Below are positions 24,465 to 34,250 of a stretch of DNA of 35,012 nucleotides, one piece after another. Position 1 is the first letter of the stretch; each line of letters begins with the position of its first letter. The position numbers were made by a program, and so were the translations under genes. The notes under the pieces were generated by a model. It worked only from the letters and a program-made list of their open reading frames with translations, made no database searches and had not been told where the DNA came from. Source of the DNA: Candidatus Poribacteria bacterium (GTDB lineage: Bacteria; Poribacteria; WGA-4E; PCPOR2b); NCBI GenBank assembly GCA_022822005.1, contig JAJECO010000043.1, positions 1 to 35,012 of the forward strand, given 5' to 3'.

Positions 24465-27266
24465 ATGTTTAGACGTTATTGCGTCCCCCATTTGATTCAG
24501 GTTTATAAGCAGCACCACATCAAAATCCTCTGCCTATTGGCAGTCATTATCGGTTCTCAAGTAGGATTCGTCCAACTACAGGTTACCCAAGATGCCGATG
24601 CTGGTTCTCAACAGACGGCTGTGGTCGCTCGTATCCCTGACCCAAACCTGCGCGCAGCAATAGCGGAAGCACTCGGTAAAAGCGCCAATGCCCAAATTAC
24701 TACGGAAGAATTGGCTACATTGGGAGAACTCGACGTTCCGAACAGGGGTATCCAAGATTTGACTGGACTTCAGTTTGCAATCAATCTGAGACGGTTGATG
24801 CTTGGCAATTGGGGCACGGGGAATCAGGTATCCGACATCTCACCGCTAGCAGGATTAATTAACCTACGTGAATTATGGCTTGGCCATAACCCCGTATCTG
24901 ATCTATCTCCGCTGAGGGGCTTAAACAATCTTACTCGGCTGGAAATTCATAATACCCAGATATCCGACCTGTCACCGATTGCTGGATTAATCAGTCTGCA
25001 GCGGTTAGGTGTCTCCCATACCAACGTATCCGACCTGTCACCGATTGCTGGACTCATTAATATAGAAAGATTAGATTTTCACGATGACAGCATATCGGAC
25101 ATATCGCCGCTGGCGCAATTAATCAACCTGAAAGAATTTAACACGTGGGGCAATCCCATAGCCGATATATCGCCTATAGCGCAACTATCAAAGCTGGAGG
25201 TGGTAAATATTTGCGACGGGGATCTACCAGATCTCACCCCCTTAACAGGATTAACAGGTTTGAAGGAACTGTATCTTGCCAACGACAGAATATCGGATAT
25301 ATCACCGCTTGCGAGATTAACTGGGTTAACCCGTTTATCGCTTAGGGTTAATAACATATCGAATCTATCGCCGATTAGAGGTCTCACTCAATTGGAATGG
25401 TTAGAACTTGGCGAGAACGACATATCGGATATATCACCCCTTACGGGATCAACCGGATTAACCCATCTGGATCTTCAGCTCAACGACATCTCGAATCTAT
25501 TCTCGCTTGCAGGATTAACCAACTTAACTTGGCTAAATCTTCAAAACAATAACATCTCGGACGCAGCCCCACTTGCGGGTTTGACCAACTTAACTTGGCT
25601 AAATGTTGCAGAAAACGAGATCTCCGACCTTTCGCCTTTGGACGGGCTCCGCGAGAATCTAAAACTCACCTATCACGGCAATCCAGCGTTCCCGAAAGGG
25701 GGACCGCAAATAGAAGGACCATGGTTATGGACAATCGTCCCGACAGGAGGGCGGAGTGGTAGTGATGCTGCTGCGTCTGGAATAGATTTTCTAGCACAAG
25801 CAAGTGGTGGTGAAGTAACGGAGTTGAAGGTTGCAACAGTCGGTGCAAATGAGGGATCCCCTGTCGGAGACAGCCTGTGGATAGCCCACACAATTTCCAC
25901 AGCGGACAATAACATTAACACAATGGCGAACGCGACCGGACTAGGAACAGGCAATATAGACCACCATGTTGCTTATGGTTCAGTGACCTTGAATACACCG
26001 CGAGAGCAAGACACAATGATGTTTGTAGGGAGCAATGATGCTGTCAAGGTTTGGCTCAATGGACAGGTGGTTCACAACAATCCGATCGATCGGAAGGTTA
26101 GCGGCTATGCGGATATTTTTCCTGTTACGTTAAAGATGGGAATAAATATCTTATTAGTTGCCGTTTATGAGGGAGGCGGCACTTGGAGCGGTTTTTTTGG
26201 ATTTGAACCCGGTACAGAATATACAGCCGCAAACCCCGGGCTCAGTTACACCTTTTCTAAGATGCCAATTCACGCGGGGGACACCTTTACCCTCGATATC
26301 GGCGCAAGAGATTTCTTTGACTTGGCAGGTTGGCAATTTGATATCACTTTCGACCACCCTATTCTTGAAGCAATCAGCGTAACCGAAGGTAACTTCCTAA
26401 AGATGGGGAGTACAACCTTCTTTGAGGGTGGATCCATTGATAACGTAAGTGGCAAAATCACAGGACTCAGGGCGGCGCGGCTGTCGCCCGGTGGGGTCAG
26501 TGGGACCGGCCCCTTACTTCAGGTGACGTTCAAGGCAAAAGCGGGAGGAGAAACAGCGTTGGTACTGCAGGATGTCGAGTTTGGCGATCCCACAGGGGCG
26601 CTCATCCCCGCAGGTCCGCATGAGATTCGGATCACTGTGGGCGGACAACTTGCCACCGGAGATGTGAATCGAGATGGGGTTGTCAGCATTCTGGATCTGA
26701 TTCTCGTCGCACGTCAGTTGGGACAAAGGGTACCTGCCAACTCAGCGGCAGACCTCAACGGCGATGGTACTGTCAGTATCCTCGACCTGATTCTTGCGGC
26801 CCGAAGTCTTGGCAGCACCACAACGCCCGCTGCGCCATCAGGCAGGACAGAAAACGTAGACACTGCGACGATAAGAGCTTGGCTAACACAAGCACAACTG
26901 GAAGATGATGGGTCAATTGCTTTCGAACAAGGTATAGAAAAACTTGAGAACCTGTTAGCCTCGTTAATACCTGAAGAGACTGCGTTGTTAGCAAACTATC
27001 CTAATCCATTTAACCCTGAAACATGGATACCGTATCAGTTGACAGAGTCAGCAGAGGTAACCCTGACAATCTATGATATAAACGGACAGTTGGTTCGACG
27101 ATTGGCGGTGGGTCATCAAGCAGCGGGTATGTATAGAAATCGAACTCGTGCTATCTATTGGGATGGACGAAATCAACTCGGTGAATCTGTTGCCAGTGGT
27201 CTCTATTTCTATACGCTGACAGCGGGAGAGTTTACAGCAACACGGCGGATGCTGATTCTAAAATAA
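24465..27266 (+). CDS. Secreted LRR, lectin-like, cohesin, dockerin protein with sorting module
   Basis: The 933-residue protein starts at the ATG at 24465, with GAGGAAAA about 9 nt upstream. The N-terminus has a hydrophobic core at about 19-38 (IKILCLLAVIIGSQVGFVQL), a signal peptide with a long basic n-region. IPDPNLRAAIAEALG (57-71) is the LRR N-cap; about 13 internalin-like LRRs follow to about 400 (ISDISPLAGLTNLTWLNLQN). GGPQIEGPWLW links to a beta-sandwich (405-587, AVKVWLNGQVVH, FFGFEPGTEYT). Next come a cohesin (592-728, IHAGDTFTLDIGARDFFDLA), a dockerin (731-783, DVNRDGVVSILD and DLNGDGTVSILD) and the sorting module (842-933, NYPNPFNPETW, YWDGRNQLGE, LYFYTL). There is no CxxCH, unlike its larger relatives. 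The LRR surface could bind host or neighbour-cell ligands; this is an inference. Confidence 0.9.
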   Translation: MFRRYCVPHLIQVYKQHHIKILCLLAVIIGSQVGFVQLQVTQDADAGSQQTAVVARIPDPNLRAAIAEALGKSANAQITTEELATLGELDVPNRGIQDLTGLQFAINLRRLMLGNWGTGNQVSDISPLAGLINLRELWLGHNPVSDLSPLRGLNNLTRLEIHNTQISDLSPIAGLISLQRLGVSHTNVSDLSPIAGLINIERLDFHDDSISDISPLAQLINLKEFNTWGNPIADISPIAQLSKLEVVNICDGDLPDLTPLTGLTGLKELYLANDRISDISPLARLTGLTRLSLRVNNISNLSPIRGLTQLEWLELGENDISDISPLTGSTGLTHLDLQLNDISNLFSLAGLTNLTWLNLQNNNISDAAPLAGLTNLTWLNVAENEISDLSPLDGLRENLKLTYHGNPAFPKGGPQIEGPWLWTIVPTGGRSGSDAAASGIDFLAQASGGEVTELKVATVGANEGSPVGDSLWIAHTISTADNNINTMANATGLGTGNIDHHVAYGSVTLNTPREQDTMMFVGSNDAVKVWLNGQVVHNNPIDRKVSGYADIFPVTLKMGINILLVAVYEGGGTWSGFFGFEPGTEYTAANPGLSYTFSKMPIHAGDTFTLDIGARDFFDLAGWQFDITFDHPILEAISVTEGNFLKMGSTTFFEGGSIDNVSGKITGLRAARLSPGGVSGTGPLLQVTFKAKAGGETALVLQDVEFGDPTGALIPAGPHEIRITVGGQLATGDVNRDGVVSILDLILVARQLGQRVPANSAADLNGDGTVSILDLILAARSLGSTTTPAAPSGRTENVDTATIRAWLTQAQLEDDGSIAFEQGIEKLENLLASLIPEETALLANYPNPFNPETWIPYQLTESAEVTLTIYDINGQLVRRLAVGHQAAGMYRNRTRAIYWDGRNQLGESVASGLYFYTLTAGEFTATRRMLILK
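26193..26870 (+). repeat. Near-identical cohesin-dockerin cassette, copy 1 (partner 28915-29592)
   Basis: About 678 bases encoding the end of the beta-sandwich, the cohesin and the dockerin match 28915-29592 at constant offset 2722, with no indel seen and only some two dozen substitutions by eye. The flanking LRR region is far more divergent. This suggests recent gene conversion or duplication. Confidence 0.8.
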
Positions 27267-27354
27267 AGGAGTAGGCATATGCCGTCCCGATGAATCGGGA
27301 TTCAAAGCAGTATGGTGTAATCCCTATAAACTATCATAATAGGAGATACCCCTT
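27267..27354 (+). repeat. Duplicated intergenic leader, copy 1 (partner 34251-34338)
   Basis: This 88-base spacer matches 34251-34338 almost base for base. Both include the palindrome CCCGATGAATCGGG (27286-27299 here) with ATTCAAAGCA, AGTATGGTGTAATCCCTATAAA, and an AGGAG ribosome site. The palindrome could act as a hairpin between genes of one transcript, and the ribosome site starts the following LRR gene. Confidence 0.75.
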
Positions 27355-29988
27355 ATGGTTAAGTGTTATTTCGTCCTCAATTTGATTGGGGTTTATAAGC
27401 AGCATCACATCAAAATCATCTGCCTATTGGGAGTCATTATCGGTTCTCAAATAGGATTCGTCCAACTACAGGTTACCCAAGATGCCGATGCCAGCTCTCA
27501 ACAGCAGGCTGTGGTTGTTCAGATCCCTGACCCGAACCTGCGTGCGTTGATTGCAGAAACGCTTAGCAAAAACCCCAGTGCCCCAATTACTGTCGAAGAT
27601 ATGGAAAGGCTGAAAGAAATCGATGCGAGGAAAGACAGGGGCATCAAAGATTTGACGGGGCTTCAGTATGCGACTAATCTGGTCGAGTTATATCTCGGTT
27701 GGTATTCAGGGGAGGGCAATCAGGTGTCTGACCTCTCGCCGGTAGCAGGCTTAACCAACCTCCGTGTGCTTTTTCTTCACCATAACCCTATATCCGATCT
27801 GTCTCCTGTGAGAGGTTTAACAAATCTAACCGATCTGATGCTTCACGATACTTTGGTATCGGATATATCCCCCGTCAGGGGCTTAACCAACCTTACGATA
27901 TTACACTTTCACGGGACTGAGGTAACTGACCTTTCACCAATCAGCGGACTCATTAACCTGAGAAACTTAGCGTTTTCTGATCCAGATCTATCTGATATAT
28001 CGCCGGTAGCAGGCTTAATTAACCTAGAAACGATTTTCTCGTGGAACCACTCTATATCCGATTTATCCGCTTTGTCCGGCTTGACAAAATTGAGGACGAT
28101 AGATTTGTGCGGTGGAAACATATCGGATTTAATGCCTTTGAGGGGCTTAACCGGTTTGAAAGAACTGTATTTAGTCGGTAATGATATATTGGATATATCA
28201 CCGCTTGCGGAATTAACCGGTCTAACCCGTTTATCGCTTAGGGTTAATAACATATCGGACATATCGCCGATTAGAGGGCTCACTCAACTGCAATGGCTAC
28301 ATCTTGAGGGCAACAACATATCGGACGTATCGCCCCTCGCGGGATTAGCCAACTTAACATGGTTAGATGTTGCAAACAACGAGATCTCTAACTTTGCGCC
28401 TTTGGATAGGATACGCGAGAATATAAAACTCTTTTGGTACGGCAACCCAGCGTTTCCAGAAGGCGGTCCCAAGATTGAAGGTCCATGGCTATGGGCCATA
28501 TTACTAGACACAGAGTTGAGCAGCAGTAGAGATTTACTATCGGAGGCAAGTGGGGGCACAGTAACAGAGGCCGAGATTGCTACCCATGGAGCAGCGGAAG
28601 GAAAACCGGTCGGCGATGATATATGGACCTCTCACAGGCTCCCGCCTACAGGAAGAGCTAATATTGAAGATATGCTTCAGGACTCCATCCATGACGCAGT
28701 GATTTATGGATCTATCTCGCTATACTCGCCAAGACAGCAGGAAACAACAATGTACGTCGGCGGCGAGGACGGCGTAAAGGTTTGGCTCAACGGCGTCGTG
28801 GTTTACGAGGATTTTCGTAGGCGTGAAGCAGATGATTACGAGACTTTCTTCCCGGTCACACTGAAGCAGGGGAGGAATGTCTTATTAGTCGCAGTTCACA
28901 CTTTAGGCACCGGCTTTTTTGGATTTGAACCCGGTACAGAATATACAGCCGCAAACCCCGGGCTCAGTTACACCTTTTCTAAGATGCCAATTCACGCGGG
29001 GGACACCTTTACTCTTGATATCGGCGCAAGAGATTTCTTTGACTTGGCAGGTTGGCAATTTGATGTCACTTTCGACCACCCTATCCTTGAAGCAATCAGC
29101 GTAACCGAAGGTAATTTCCTAAAGATGGGCAGCACAACCTTCTTTGAGAGCGGAGCCATTGATAACGCAGCCGGCAAAATCACAGGACTTCGGGCGGCGC
29201 GGCTGTCGCCCGGTGGGGTCAGTGGGACCGGCCCCTTACTTCAGGTGACGTTCAAGGCAAAAGCGGGAGGAGAAACAGCGTTGGTACTGCAGGATGTCGA
29301 GTTTGGCGATCCCACAGGGACGCTCATCCCCGCAGGTCCGCATGAGATTCGGATCACTGTGGGCGGACAACTTGCCACCGGAGATGTGAATCGAGATGGG
29401 GTTGTCAGCATTCTGGATCTGATTCTCGTCGCACGTCAGTTGGGACAAAGAGTACCCGCCAACTCAGCGGCAGACCTCAACGGTGATGGTACTGTCAGTA
29501 TCCTCGACCTGATCCTTGCGGCGCGAAGTCTTGGCAGCACCACAACGTCCGCTGCGCCATCAGTCGGGACAGACAGCGTAGACACTGCGATGATAGAAGC
29601 GTGGGTTTCACAGGCACGATTGGAAGATGACGGGTCAATTGCTTTCAAGGAAGGTATCAAGAATCTTGAAAATCTGCTCACCTCATTGATACCGGAACAG
29701 ACTGCGCTATTGGCAAACTATCCGAATCCGTTTAACCCGGAGACGTGGATACCGTATCAGTTGACAGAGTCAGCAGAGGTAACGCTGACAATTTATGATA
29801 TGAACGGACAAGTGGTTCGACGTTTGGCGGTGGGACATCAAGCAGCAGGTATGTATCGGAGCCGCAGCCGGGCAGTCTATTGGGACGGACGGAATCAGCT
29901 TGGTGAACCTGTCGCCAGCGGCCTCTATTTCTACATGCTGACAGCAGACGAATTCACAGCAACACGAAAAATGCTGATTCTAAAATAA
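27355..29988 (+). CDS. Secreted LRR, lectin-like, cohesin, dockerin protein with sorting module (paralogue)
   Basis: The 877-residue protein starts at the ATG at 27355, with AGGAGA about 9 nt upstream. The N-terminal signal region (GVYKQHHIKIICLLGVIIGS) is almost the same as in the preceding gene, also at DNA level. LRR N-cap IPDPNLRALIAETLSKNP; about 11 LRRs to about 345; beta-sandwich about 350-531 (GVKVWLNGVVVYEDF); cohesin about 536-672; dockerin about 675-727 (DVNRDGVVSILD, DLNGDGTVSILD); sorting module 786-877 (NYPNPFNPETW, YWDGRNQLGEP). It is 56 residues shorter than its neighbour, the difference lying upstream of the cohesin. The cohesin-dockerin cassette is near-identical to that of the previous gene while the LRRs differ. 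It carries no heme motif. Confidence 0.9.
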   Translation: MVKCYFVLNLIGVYKQHHIKIICLLGVIIGSQIGFVQLQVTQDADASSQQQAVVVQIPDPNLRALIAETLSKNPSAPITVEDMERLKEIDARKDRGIKDLTGLQYATNLVELYLGWYSGEGNQVSDLSPVAGLTNLRVLFLHHNPISDLSPVRGLTNLTDLMLHDTLVSDISPVRGLTNLTILHFHGTEVTDLSPISGLINLRNLAFSDPDLSDISPVAGLINLETIFSWNHSISDLSALSGLTKLRTIDLCGGNISDLMPLRGLTGLKELYLVGNDILDISPLAELTGLTRLSLRVNNISDISPIRGLTQLQWLHLEGNNISDVSPLAGLANLTWLDVANNEISNFAPLDRIRENIKLFWYGNPAFPEGGPKIEGPWLWAILLDTELSSSRDLLSEASGGTVTEAEIATHGAAEGKPVGDDIWTSHRLPPTGRANIEDMLQDSIHDAVIYGSISLYSPRQQETTMYVGGEDGVKVWLNGVVVYEDFRRREADDYETFFPVTLKQGRNVLLVAVHTLGTGFFGFEPGTEYTAANPGLSYTFSKMPIHAGDTFTLDIGARDFFDLAGWQFDVTFDHPILEAISVTEGNFLKMGSTTFFESGAIDNAAGKITGLRAARLSPGGVSGTGPLLQVTFKAKAGGETALVLQDVEFGDPTGTLIPAGPHEIRITVGGQLATGDVNRDGVVSILDLILVARQLGQRVPANSAADLNGDGTVSILDLILAARSLGSTTTSAAPSVGTDSVDTAMIEAWVSQARLEDDGSIAFKEGIKNLENLLTSLIPEQTALLANYPNPFNPETWIPYQLTESAEVTLTIYDMNGQVVRRLAVGHQAAGMYRSRSRAVYWDGRNQLGEPVASGLYFYMLTADEFTATRKMLILK
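28915..29592 (+). repeat. Near-identical cohesin-dockerin cassette, copy 2 (partner 26193-26870)
   Basis: Second copy of the cassette described at 26193-26870. Identity starts inside the TTTTTTGG run before FGFEPGTEYT and fades after the dockerin, in the SLGSTTT linker. Confidence 0.8.
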
Positions 29989-30110
29989 GGTAGTAGATAT
30001 TGCTTTGAAGCGCGCCGGGCCCCTGGTCTCGGAACGGACGATCTATCGCGGATCTCATCGGGTCGCCGTATGCCGTGCCCCTTGAAACTATCTATAAGGA
30101 GACATTTTTT

Positions 30111-33100
30111 ATGTTTAAGCGTTGTTTCACCGCGTATTTGATTGGGAGTTGTAAGCAACAACAGCATCGTATCGCCCTCATTTGTCTATTGATATGCACC
30201 CTCTGGTCTCAAAATGTGCACTCTCAACAACAGATAGCCCAAGACGCCTACGCTATCCTTGAACAGAATTGCTTCAACTGTCACGGTCCTGAGGGTTCCT
30301 ATAGAGACACACTCTTCATAGAATACAACGCACTCATCGAAAATGGAACCGTTGTGCCGGGAAACCCCAACGCCTCAGAACTGTATAAGCGACTTGTTAC
30401 CACTGAAACAGCCAAACGGATGCCGCTCGGAGGTCCGCTATCCGCTCAAGCAATCAGCACAATCCAAAACTGGATATTAGCCGGTGCTCCTGATTGGGCA
30501 TCAACTTCTACCACCAATAGTCAATTCGTCTCCCCCGGTGATGTACTCAATACTATAGAGACACACCTGATGTCACTTTCGTCATTTGACCGTACATTTG
30601 CCCGGTACTTTACAATGACACACCTCTATAACGCAGGTGAGTCGCCGCAGATACTTGAAGAGTATCACAAAGCACTCTCCAAACTGGTCAACAGTCTTTC
30701 ATGGGGAGCTACAGTCATCAATCCAGAGCCTATCGACTCACAAGGGACTATCTTCTATATCGATCTGAGACACTACGAATGGGATCGGAATGATGCTTGG
30801 ACAGAGATAGAAGCAGTATATCCCTACTATATCTCGTTTGATGCACCGACACAGACCGTACTTAAGGAACAACTGGAACAGTTACAGGGGGAGATGCAGA
30901 GTGATATACCATCGGTGCACGCCGACTGGTTCATAGCAACAGCATCTTTACCGCCACTATATCACGCCCTGCTATCTCTACCATCGACAGATAGGGCGCT
31001 AGAAACCCGATTGGAGGTTGACGTTGACCACAATCTACAGAATGCGCCGGGGGTGCGTGTATGGCGTGCAGGGACCAACAATTCCCGTGTCTCCGCTAAC
31101 AACCGTGTGTTAGAGAGACATCTCTCTCGCTATGGCGCGTACTGGAAGAGTTACGACTTTGCTGGCAGTGTTGGGGCACAGAACATCTTTACTCATCCGC
31201 TTTCATTTACGCATGATGGTGGGGAGGTTATTTTCAATCTGCCTAACGGGTTGCAGGGATACTATATAGCTGATGCGTCTGGTATTCGATTAGATGCAGC
31301 ACCGATAAGCATCGTATCCAACCCGGCAGCGAGTGACCCGACGGTGCGGACGGGGTTGTCCTGTTTCGGTTGTCATATCGAGGGGATGAACACATTTGAG
31401 GATCAAGTCCGTTCTGTGATAGAGAGTAATACTAACCCAACTTACGACAAAGCACAAGCGCTGCGCCTCTATGTAGAGAAGTCAGAGATGGACGCACTTG
31501 TTCAAGAAGATATAGACACGTACAGGCAGGCACTTGAAGAGACGGGGGGTGCGTTTGATGATATCGAACCGATATCGCGATTTCATGAGGTGTTTCAAGA
31601 CGAGGTGGATGCTGCGTATGCCGCTGCTGTAATCGGTTTAGAGACCGAAACGTTCCTTGAGAGGATTCGTGAGAATATAGGACTACAGAACTTAGGTTTG
31701 TTGGTGTTAGCCAGTGGGAGTATGAAGCGTGACGTATGGACATCAAGTTTTGAGGATATAGTTTTTGCGCTGGACTTCCCGGACAGTTTCACTCCCCCGC
31801 CGGTCATAACCCCACCGGTGGTGACACCGGGCGCCGTTGTTGATATCCCGGATCCAGGTCTACGTACTGCGATAGCAGAGACACTTGGTAAAAGTCTCAG
31901 TGCCCCGATTACTGTGGAGGAGATGGAACAGTTGGGGAGACTTGATGCGAAAAACAGGGATATTCGGGATTTGATGGGACTTCAGTTTGCTATCAATCTG
32001 AACGAGTTATTTCTCAACAACAATCAGATTTCCGACCTCTCACCGATAGCTGGCTTAATTACCCTAAGAATATTGGACATTTGGAACAACCCTGTATCTG
32101 ATTTGTCTCCTGTGAAGAACTTAACAGATCTCTATGATCTAGCTTTTGGGACGACTTTGGTATCCGATCTATCGCCGGTTGCGGGATTGGTCAACTTAGA
32201 GAATTTAGGTTTTTACGGTGCTCCTGTATCCGACCTATCGCCAATTGCAGGACTAATCAATCTGAAGGGTTTAGGTTTTTCGAGTGAGAAGATAACCGAC
32301 CTATCACCAGTTGCAGGACTAATCAATCTAGGCTGGATTCTCACGTGGGGCAGTCTCATATCCGATTTATCACCCGTAGCTGGACTAACAAAACTGAATT
32401 ATCTAGAGGTTTCCGGCGCAGAGATATCAGACCTAACGCCTTTGTCAGGTTTAGTCAACCTGACAAGGCTGCATCTTCACGTCAATAACATATCGGACCT
32501 ATCACCCCTTGCGGAATTAACCCAATTAACTGTTATATCTCTTTCAGACAACCATATCTCGGACGTATCGCCGCTTGCGGGTTTGACCAACTTGGAACGG
32601 CTAACACTCGACAACAACGAAATCGACGACATTTCACCTTTGGACGGGTTAGGCGAGAACATAAAACTCCTTTGGCACAGCAATCCGGGGTTCCCAAAAG
32701 GGGGCCCGAAAATAGAAGGACCGTGGTTATGGGTCGTGGTGCCTGATGCCAGACTGGAGCACGATACAGATCTCCTATCAGAAGTGAGTGGGGGTACGGT
32801 AACAGAAGTAGAAATTGCTGCTCATGGGGTGATAGAGGGACAGTCTGTCGGGCAGGAGGTATGGACATCCTATAAACTTCCGCCTACAGGAAGGAACAAT
32901 ATTGAAGATATGCTGAAACGCTCCATTAAAGACGGAGTCATTTATGGCACCGTGTCCCTGTATTCGCCACGGGATCAGGAAACGACAATGTATGTCGGTA
33001 GCGATGATAGGATAAAGGTCTGGCTCAACGGGATTTTGGTTTATGAGTATCTCCGCGGGAGCGGTGATGATGACTACAGTGATTTTTTCCCGGTCACGTT

Positions 33101-34250
33101 GAAGCAGGGGCAAAATGTTCTGTTAGTTGCGGTGCTCACCCATAGTAACGGTTTTTTTGGATTTGAACCCGGCACCGAATATACAGTGACACATCCCGGT
33201 GTAGGCTACACTTTTGCTAAGACACCAATTCATGCAGGCGATACCTTTACCCTCGACATCAGCGCAGAAACAGTCTTCGACTTGGCAGGTTGGCAGTTTG
33301 ATATTGCCTTCGATCCCGCCGCCCTTGAAGCCATCAGTGTGAGTGAAGGAGACTTCTTGAAGATGGGCGGAGGTTCTACCTTCTTCCAGAGTGGAACCAT
33401 TGATAACGCAAGCGGCAAAATCACGGGGCTCAGTGCCGCAAGGCTCTCAAACCAAGGTGTGAACGGTACCGGCACCATACTTCAGGTAACGTTCAGGGCG
33501 AAATCACCCGGCGAAACGGAGTTGGCACTACAGAATTTCCAGTTCGGTTCCAGCACAGGTAATACCATTCCTGCTGGACCGCGTGAAATCCACGTCGTTA
33601 TAGAAGAAGCCCTTGCCACAGGCGACGTGAATCGAGATGGGGTTGTCAGCATTTTGGATCTGATTCTTGTCGCACAGCAGTTGGGGAGAAGAGTCCCCGT
33701 TGGCTCAACAGTAGATGTCAACGGCGATGGTATTGTTAGCATCCTCGACCTCATCCGCGTGGCACAGGGAATCGCCGGATCACCCGCCGCGCCTGTTGCT
33801 TTGAATCCCGATCGTATCGGGGCGGCCGGAGCGGAAAGCGTCGATGCTGCAACGATAGAGGCGTGGATAGTGCAGGCACGACTGGAAGATGATGGTTCAC
33901 TCGCCTTCAAGGAAGGTATCAAGAATCTTCAGAACTTATTAGCCTCAATGATTCCTGAGGAGACTGCGTTGCTCCGTAACTATCCGAACCCATTTAACCC
34001 AGAAACGTGGATACCGTATCAGTTGGCGGAGTCGGCAGAGGTCACACTAACAATTTATGATATAAACGGGCAGCTGGTTCGACGTTTGGATGTGGGATAT
34101 CAAGCGGCGGGTATCTATCGAAGTCGAACCCGTGCGGTCTATTGGGACGGACGCAACCAACTTGGTGAACCTGTCGCCAGTGGTTTCTATCTCTACACAT
34201 TGACGGCAAAGAATTTCACAGCAACGCGAAAAATGTTGATTCTAAAATAA
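30111..34250 (+). CDS. Giant secreted protein: c-type cytochrome, LRR, lectin-like, cohesin, dockerin, sorting module (paralogue)
   Basis: The 1379-residue protein starts at the ATG at 30111, with AAGGAGA about 8 nt upstream; an ATG 36 bases earlier is less likely because it lies before the ribosome site. Signal peptide: hydrophobic core IALICLLICTLW ending near VHSQQ. Heme motif CFNCH (54-58) with RMPL following, then a region of unknown fold, then a second CFGCH (about 419-423). A PPPVITPPVVTPG linker leads to LRRs (about 610-860, starting IPDPGLRTAIAETLG), beta-sandwich (RIKVWLNGILVYEYL), cohesin (about 1029-1166), dockerin (about 1170-1223, DVNRDGVVSILD, DVNGDGIVSILD) and the sorting module ending at 1379. 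It shares the cytochrome half with the 17752 gene, but its C-terminal module is the LRR-gene subtype. Unlike the 17752 copy, its N-terminus is intact. Confidence 0.9.
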   Translation: MFKRCFTAYLIGSCKQQQHRIALICLLICTLWSQNVHSQQQIAQDAYAILEQNCFNCHGPEGSYRDTLFIEYNALIENGTVVPGNPNASELYKRLVTTETAKRMPLGGPLSAQAISTIQNWILAGAPDWASTSTTNSQFVSPGDVLNTIETHLMSLSSFDRTFARYFTMTHLYNAGESPQILEEYHKALSKLVNSLSWGATVINPEPIDSQGTIFYIDLRHYEWDRNDAWTEIEAVYPYYISFDAPTQTVLKEQLEQLQGEMQSDIPSVHADWFIATASLPPLYHALLSLPSTDRALETRLEVDVDHNLQNAPGVRVWRAGTNNSRVSANNRVLERHLSRYGAYWKSYDFAGSVGAQNIFTHPLSFTHDGGEVIFNLPNGLQGYYIADASGIRLDAAPISIVSNPAASDPTVRTGLSCFGCHIEGMNTFEDQVRSVIESNTNPTYDKAQALRLYVEKSEMDALVQEDIDTYRQALEETGGAFDDIEPISRFHEVFQDEVDAAYAAAVIGLETETFLERIRENIGLQNLGLLVLASGSMKRDVWTSSFEDIVFALDFPDSFTPPPVITPPVVTPGAVVDIPDPGLRTAIAETLGKSLSAPITVEEMEQLGRLDAKNRDIRDLMGLQFAINLNELFLNNNQISDLSPIAGLITLRILDIWNNPVSDLSPVKNLTDLYDLAFGTTLVSDLSPVAGLVNLENLGFYGAPVSDLSPIAGLINLKGLGFSSEKITDLSPVAGLINLGWILTWGSLISDLSPVAGLTKLNYLEVSGAEISDLTPLSGLVNLTRLHLHVNNISDLSPLAELTQLTVISLSDNHISDVSPLAGLTNLERLTLDNNEIDDISPLDGLGENIKLLWHSNPGFPKGGPKIEGPWLWVVVPDARLEHDTDLLSEVSGGTVTEVEIAAHGVIEGQSVGQEVWTSYKLPPTGRNNIEDMLKRSIKDGVIYGTVSLYSPRDQETTMYVGSDDRIKVWLNGILVYEYLRGSGDDDYSDFFPVTLKQGQNVLLVAVLTHSNGFFGFEPGTEYTVTHPGVGYTFAKTPIHAGDTFTLDISAETVFDLAGWQFDIAFDPAALEAISVSEGDFLKMGGGSTFFQSGTIDNASGKITGLSAARLSNQGVNGTGTILQVTFRAKSPGETELALQNFQFGSSTGNTIPAGPREIHVVIEEALATGDVNRDGVVSILDLILVAQQLGRRVPVGSTVDVNGDGIVSILDLIRVAQGIAGSPAAPVALNPDRIGAAGAESVDAATIEAWIVQARLEDDGSLAFKEGIKNLQNLLASMIPEETALLRNYPNPFNPETWIPYQLAESAEVTLTIYDINGQLVRRLDVGYQAAGIYRSRTRAVYWDGRNQLGEPVASGFYLYTLTAKNFTATRKMLILK

